A DNA stretch of 64,000 nt from Candidatus Tisiphia endosymbiont of Dioctria linearis (GTDB lineage: Bacteria; Pseudomonadota; Alphaproteobacteria; Rickettsiales; Rickettsiaceae): positions 1,240,001-1,304,000 of the forward strand of contig NZ_OZ032156.1 of NCBI RefSeq assembly GCF_964026545.1, read 5' to 3'. The translations under genes and the position numbers were made by a program. The number at the start of each line of letters is the position of its first letter. Positions within the stretch are counted from its first letter, which is position 1. Positions 61,101 through 64,000 of this stretch are shown piece by piece. The notes under the pieces are model-generated. The model saw only the letters and a list, made by a program, of their open reading frames with translations, was not told the DNA's origin and ran no database searches.

Positions 61101-64000
61101 TTGAATAGTAATATCAGGAAGATTTAGTTTAGCCTCAAACCCTTTTAATTTGGCTAAATAATAATTATAATATTCTTGTAGCTCATTAAAAAATATATTG
61201 GTTGACCATCCATCAAATGCTATATGATGTACTACTATACTTATATAGTACTCTTTGCCAGGTTGTAAGTAATAAAAACAAACTCTTATTGGTATTTCAT
61301 TTGATAAATCATATACATAATTTACTGCTTTTTGTAATTCCGTTTCCAATTCTATTTTGTTTGTTATAGATATTTTATTTATCTCCAATAAGTTTTTGGT
61401 ATTATCCAATACTAGTTGATACCCTAGTCCATCTGTATTTTCCTTAATTAATGTTCTTAAAATCTCATGTCTTGCTACTACAGCTTTAAGGCTCATTTCT
61501 AATGTATCAAGATTGATATCAGCAGATAACTTATATAACATTGGTATATTATATGCATTTGTTCCTTCTTCATACTTTTCAATAAACCATAGACGATCTT
61601 GTGCGAATGATAACTTTTGTTCTTCTACTCTAGTTACGATAATTTTTTCTATTAGTACATTATCTTTGTTACTACGTTCTAAGTAATGAGCTAACCTTTC
61701 TACTGTATTATATTTAAAGATAGAGGATATATTAATGTTACTGTTTAATGCTCTATTTATTTTATTTACTAATCTTATTGCTAGAATACTGTTGCCGCCT
61801 AACCTAAAGAAATCATCATGCAAACTTATTTCGTCTAAACATAAGGTTGTACAAAATATTTGAGCTAATTTATACTCCAATTCCGTAAAGTTTTTTTCAA
61901 CTATAATTATTGCCTGATTATCCTCTTTTACTAAATTGCAAGTATATTTATTTATTAATAACTGCTCCTCTATATCTAATAACTGCTTTTCTATATCATA
62001 TTTAGAAAGTATAATATGATTCAAGTTCTTTGTATTATTAATAATGTCAATTATGTTTGGTATATCACTACTACAAATGCTATTAAGACTAGGGTTGTTT
62101 TTATTCTTACTGATAAATTCAAAAGCCATTCCTACATCTGATATTTGATTAAAATTTACCGTTATAATCTTATCGATGTTTAAATATTTTCTGTAAGATA
62201 TTTCATCTAAAAATAAATTAGCTGCAGTATATTCCATGTTACCGTAAGAAGGTACTATAGTGGATAATGATGAACAGGTTATTATTGTACCTAAACTAAG
62301 CTGTTTAGATATTTTTATTATATTAATCATTCCCTGTATCTTAGGATCAGTAACAGCATAGATATCAGAGATTTCCTTAACCTCTATAGCACTTTTTGCC
62401 CCAATACCTGCAGCATGTATAACCAAATTTAATTTAGCTATATTTAATTGCTGTAATTTATTAATTAATAAATTACAGCTATCTAAATTACCAATATCAC
62501 ATGAGATATAAAATATGTTGTTTTTTCTAATATCTTTAAGCATGGTTAAATTAGTTCTGTATTTTCTGCTTAATGTAAGCTGATCAGTTCTACCGATTAA
62601 AATAATATTTAAATCATTTGCGATAGTGTTAATATACTGTGCTAATGAATATCCTATACCACCTAATCCACCGCTTATCAATATTGAATCACCATCCTTA
62701 ACTAGCGGCTTATGTATGATCGTATTTAAAGATATTTTTTTATAAATAGGAACCCATAAATATTTATTCCTAACTACCACTAAATTAGATTCATATTTAT
62801 TATCAATTATTGACGCTAAAAATTTAAGTATTTCTTCAACATCACTTTCAAAATTAATATCATAATGTGTAGCATTAAGATTTGAATTCTCTATTGGTAA
62901 TGATTTTGTTATACCAGGAACAACACTTGGAAATTGTGCTAAAGTTTCATCCCCCAAAACATCATAATTATTACATGAAATTGAGATAAATTGATGTACC
63001 TCAGTTAAATTCTTATATATTGCCGTATTTAAATAATATGCTGCACTAATATCGCTATTTATTGCATTATCACGGATACCTGAAGAGAAATATATGGTTG
63101 TATCAAATTGATCATTCATTAACTTTTTTAGCTTATTTATATGTAATTGATTTGACAAATTTAATGATACAGAATTACCATCTTCAATGTATTCACCCAA
63201 GCTATTTTTTATGTATTTAAAGTTTTTTGTAATTAAAGATATTTTAAAAACTAATTGATCGATGTAATCAGAATTATTCTCGTTGTTAAAAATTAAAATA
63301 TTTTTTTTAGCTAAATTCCTATAATTATTACTAATCATTAATTTGCCAATTCTTTTCCATTCCCTGGCATAAAACATATCATTTAAAGGATTTAATTTAT
63401 TATGTTTAAAATTATTGATTCTAGATTCTTTAATCCAATAAGACTTATAATCAAATTGATAGGTTGGTAATAAAACTACTTGAGGACTGGTATATTTATT
63501 TAGATTAACAGCAAATCCGTTAAACCACAAAATACTTAATATATCTTTTTTATTCTTTATATTCTGTTTACTACCTTGTTCTTTTAATGACCTCATTAAT
63601 TGAATACTTATAATCTCATTTGATCTTACTTCTTTATATTGTTGAACAAATGAATTTAAACTTCTACCTGGACCAGATTCTATAAAGACAACATCTCCAT
63701 TATAATAATTAAATATGGTATCGACTCCTTTAGCAAATTGCACCTGCTTTCTTATTTGATTTGCCCAATATAATGGACTTATTGCCTCTTTATCTTGAAT
63801 AAATTCTCCTGTTACATTAGAAATAAATTTGGTTTTAGGTTTATTTATTGTAACTCTGTCAAATTCTTTTATAAATCTTTTCGCTGCTTCCTCCATAGTA
63901 CACGAATGATATGCATGAGATGTATTTAGAATTAAAGATGTAATACTTAGCTTATTTAGCTTGGCTTTTAATTTATTAATATCTAATTCTAAACCAGATA
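55194..64000 (-). CDS. Hybrid polyketide/non-ribosomal peptide synthetase (5' end outside window)
   Basis: The frame is open to the window edge (over 2930 residues visible). Domains in protein order with approximate plus positions: AT, C-terminal half (LNTSHAYHS, 64000-63450); KR (SGGLGGIGYS at ~62665; catalytic Tyr in MEYTAANLFLD at ~62235); ACP (LGGNSI, Ser at 61788-61790); C1 (61626-60300; HHIAFDGWS at ~61215); A1 (60235-58690); PCP (Ser at 58542-58544); C2 (58385-57060); A2 (56995-55480); PCP (Ser at 55332-55334), ending SNLM. All catalytic motifs look intact. There is no terminal thioesterase or reductase. A1 has a valine-like pocket (D-A-F-W-L-G-G-T-F); A2 reads D-V-S-Y-I-A-Y-I-Y, which I cannot assign. 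The product is presumably a small lipopeptide- or polyketide-peptide-like metabolite. Confidence 0.92.
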   Translation of the reverse strand, partial: SGLELDINKLKAKLNKLSITSLILNTSHAYHSCTMEEAAKRFIKEFDRVTINKPKTKFISNVTGEFIQDKEAISPLYWANQIRKQVQFAKGVDTIFNYYNGDVVFIESGPGRSLNSFVQQYKEVRSNEIISIQLMRSLKEQGSKQNIKNKKDILSILWFNGFAVNLNKYTSPQVVLLPTYQFDYKSYWIKESRINNFKHNKLNPLNDMFYAREWKRIGKLMISNNYRNLAKKNILIFNNENNSDYIDQLVFKISLITKNFKYIKNSLGEYIEDGNSVSLNLSNQLHINKLKKLMNDQFDTTIYFSSGIRDNAINSDISAAYYLNTAIYKNLTEVHQFISISCNNYDVLGDETLAQFPSVVPGITKSLPIENSNLNATHYDINFESDVEEILKFLASIIDNKYESNLVVVRNKYLWVPIYKKISLNTIIHKPLVKDGDSILISGGLGGIGYSLAQYINTIANDLNIILIGRTDQLTLSRKYRTNLTMLKDIRKNNIFYISCDIGNLDSCNLLINKLQQLNIAKLNLVIHAAGIGAKSAIEVKEISDIYAVTDPKIQGMINIIKISKQLSLGTIITCSSLSTIVPSYGNMEYTAANLFLDEISYRKYLNIDKIITVNFNQISDVGMAFEFISKNKNNPSLNSICSSDIPNIIDIINNTKNLNHIILSKYDIEKQLLDIEEQLLINKYTCNLVKEDNQAIIIVEKNFTELEYKLAQIFCTTLCLDEISLHDDFFRLGGNSILAIRLVNKINRALNSNINISSIFKYNTVERLAHYLERSNKDNVLIEKIIVTRVEEQKLSFAQDRLWFIEKYEEGTNAYNIPMLYKLSADINLDTLEMSLKAVVARHEILRTLIKENTDGLGYQLVLDNTKNLLEINKISITNKIELETELQKAVNYVYDLSNEIPIRVCFYYLQPGKEYYISIVVHHIAFDGWSTNIFFNELQEYYNYYLAKLKGFEAKLNLPDITIQYRDFALWQRNYLSGDRLDGQLNYWRNKLENYETLNLVTDKQRLKQVNYSGKNIYFEIGKGVSISLRELAKELKVSLYSVLLSAYYLMLRVYSNQDDIVIGTAVSNRHYNQVESLIGFFVNTIVLRTQIRSTSTIKEFIETVSKEVIEAQLHQDLPFEKLVEELQVEKDTSRHPIFQVMFGLQNFGFNTKSELLQGYVSDTNLYNVAKFDIETFIDDSQEILRGGFNYAVSLYTEETINRLKDTYLEIVKQISNCQVEEKISDIGYLNKEEYERIVYGWNDTGKEYPCDKTIHRLFEEQVERNPDSIALVYEDIHLSYREVNERANKLAHYIRSREEIEPDTLIALCLDRSEHMLISILAVLEAGGAYVPMDPGYPDSRIEYIVNDTRAKVLLTNSVYQERLDGIDKGANTNVIAVDSAEVQEALVTASIFSPVTRTESTNLAYVIYTSGTTGNPKGVMIGHRGVVSLVKNSEYVNIDSDDSLIQFADMVFDATTFEIWGSLLNGAKLFIPTNKVGLVTDINLFYKTLITNKVSILWLTKTLFDQLFLINESIFKNINYLLIGGESLNKGLISRLIDSNNVPQNIINGYGPTENTTFSCTLNINKDNIKVTDSIPIGIPLVNRKAYILNSNLTPLPIGAIGELYVGGVGLARGYLNRADLTAEKFIANPFRTEEELGQGKNARLYRTGDLARLLPDGNLEYIGRNDSQVKIRGYRIELGEIESALLSYEDIKQSVVVTREYVSADDSTGNKYLVGYYVSEHKLKESDILTYLESKLPEYMVPSTLVHLEKLPLTINGKLDRKALPDTEFTDKDNYLAPRNELEVKVCQIWAEVLGIEVDKVGIHDNFFRLGGNSILAIRLVSKLGKELNINVSIASIFKSHSIERLIEYLKGNAESGTNISKVSISNAEKQKLSFAQERLWFIEKYEEGTNAYNIPMLYKLSADINLDTLEMSLKAVVARHEILRTLIKENTEGLGYQLVLDNTKNLLEINKISITSKIELETELQKAVNYVYDLSNEIPIRVCFYYLQPDKEYYTSIVVHHIAFDGWSTNIFFNELQEYYNYYLAKLKGLETKLNLPDITIQYRDFALWQRNYLSGDRLDDQLNYWRSKLENYETLNLVTDKQRLKQVNYSGKNIYFEIDKGVSISLRELAKELKVSLYSVLLSAYYLMLRVYSNQDDIVIGTAVSNRHYNQVESLIGFFVNTIVLRTQIRSTSTIKEFIETVSKEVIEAQLHQDLPFEKLVEELQVEKDTSRHPIFQVMFGLQNFGFNTKSELLQGYVSDTNLYNVAKFDIETFIDDSQEILRGGFNYAVSLYTEETINRLKDTYLEIVKQISNCQVEEKISDIGYLNKEEYERIVYGWNDTGKEYPCDKTIHRLFEEQVEKSPDSIALVYEDIHLSYREVNERANKLAHYIRSREEIEPDTLIALCLDRSEHMLISIFAVLKAGGAYVPMDPGYPDSRIEYIVNDTRAKVLLTNSVYQERLDGIDKGANTNVIAVDSAEVQEALVTASIFSPVTRTESTNLAYVIYTSGTTGNPKGVMIGHRGVVNTIASLNDVYDLKKGNKITAFTSYIFDVSVSEFFTALFRCGEIHLLNDAIRSDSYLISSYVRKNNINYVYLPPILLSNLPKVKYKALCGIIYAGEPCDINTGEYWSNHYKLYNYYGPTEVTIYASGKKIKNGDTNLIGKPISNTNVYILDNNLTLLPIGAIGELHVGGVGLARGYLNRADLTAEKFIANPFRTEEELGQGKNARLYRTGDLARLLPDGNLEYIGRNDSQVKIRGYRIELGEIESALLSYEDIKQSVVVTREYVSADDSTGNKYLVGYYVSEHKLKESDILTYLESKLPEYMVPNILVHLEKLPLTVNGKLDKQALPYPEFGIDIDSYVAPRNELESKVCSIWGEILNLSSDKIGIHDNFFKLGGNSITTVKLITKINKNFGTSILIQDIFLYPTISQIAKVIESTEASNLM
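56459..58380. repeat. Internal duplication in NRPS gene, block X copy 2 (C domain plus A N-terminus)
   Basis: About 1.92 kb almost identical to 59707-61622: the C domain and the first ~150 residues of the A domain. Differences are scattered single bases. It ends sharply at the start of the A-domain core (56458). Confidence 0.85.
59707..61622. repeat. Internal duplication in NRPS gene, block X copy 1
   Basis: Partner of 56459-58380. A second shared block (55500-56035 against 58720-59240, the A-domain C-terminal part) is also nearly identical, while the ~0.45 kb in between in each module (56036-56458, 59241-59706) is unrelated at DNA level. Confidence 0.85.

Noticed and set aside
1..64000. CRISPR arrays
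   Set aside because: No regularly spaced direct repeats with unique spacers; the numerous repeats are palindromic and irregularly placed.

Overview
This AT-rich window carries the gene content and repeat signature of Rickettsia (Alphaproteobacteria, obligate intracellular). The grounds are palindromic elements inserted in frame inside lpxK and a phosphohexomutase gene, dozens of copies of a short 'cgtcattgcgag...caatccA' hairpin repeat, SpoT-like HD proteins paired with ProP-like transporters, and an F-type conjugation (tra) cluster with a sensor kinase and LuxR-type regulators, which resembles the Rickettsiales Amplified Genetic Element (RAGE). The species cannot be fixed from sequence reading alone. 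A long NRPS/PKS gene argues for a symbiont-type lineage rather than a classic reduced pathogen.

Positions 1-30780 are mostly vertically inherited housekeeping genes: RNase E/G (3' end), lptE, holA, a TPR lipoprotein, a phosphatase-like protein, hemB, a SCO1 copper chaperone, the cytochrome c maturation genes ccmD and ccmE, lpxK-lpxL (lipid A), a SugE/Gdx exporter, three unassigned membrane or coiled proteins, cpoB, a YfgM-like gene with bamB (outer membrane), rplM-rpsI, tRNA-Met, a phosphohexomutase, tsaB, a YgfZ-like gene, a chloramphenicol-phosphotransferase-like gene, pgeF and a short glutamine-synthetase-like gene. They are interspersed with at least five classes of palindromic or MITE-like repeat. 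One mobile-type module (ProP-like transporter plus convergent SpoT-like gene, the latter broken by one stop codon) sits at 21888-23880.

Positions 30784-53690 are accessory. They begin at tRNA-Arg(ACG), whose antisense forms the last codons of a frameshifted serine recombinase. The region then holds a second recombinase fragment, small regulators, a DUF1376-type replication-like protein with nearby DnaA-box-like sequence, a split LuxR-type regulator, a CbrA-like transporter/sensor-kinase fusion interrupted by an IS630-type element, a GIY-YIG protein, a large unassigned protein, an intact SpoT-like HD gene, a second transporter/SpoT module, an LRR protein, and traA-traL-traE-traK-traB. The tra cluster is cut off by a second copy of the same IS630-type element, followed by an integrase-core fragment. 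Several accessory genes are preceded by paralogous, structured leaders: one ~300-nt type occurs before two unrelated genes, and a hairpin plus U-run attenuator type occurs before two others. These are the best candidates for something undescribed.

Positions 53963-64000 hold an NRPS/PKS locus on the minus strand. The giant gene runs off the window (AT-KR-ACP-C-A-PCP-C-A-PCP in view) and has no thioesterase. It is followed after 28 bp by an acyl-ACP-reductase-like gene. The two NRPS modules are almost identical except for the cores of the adenylation domains, which looks like a natural substrate-specificity swap.
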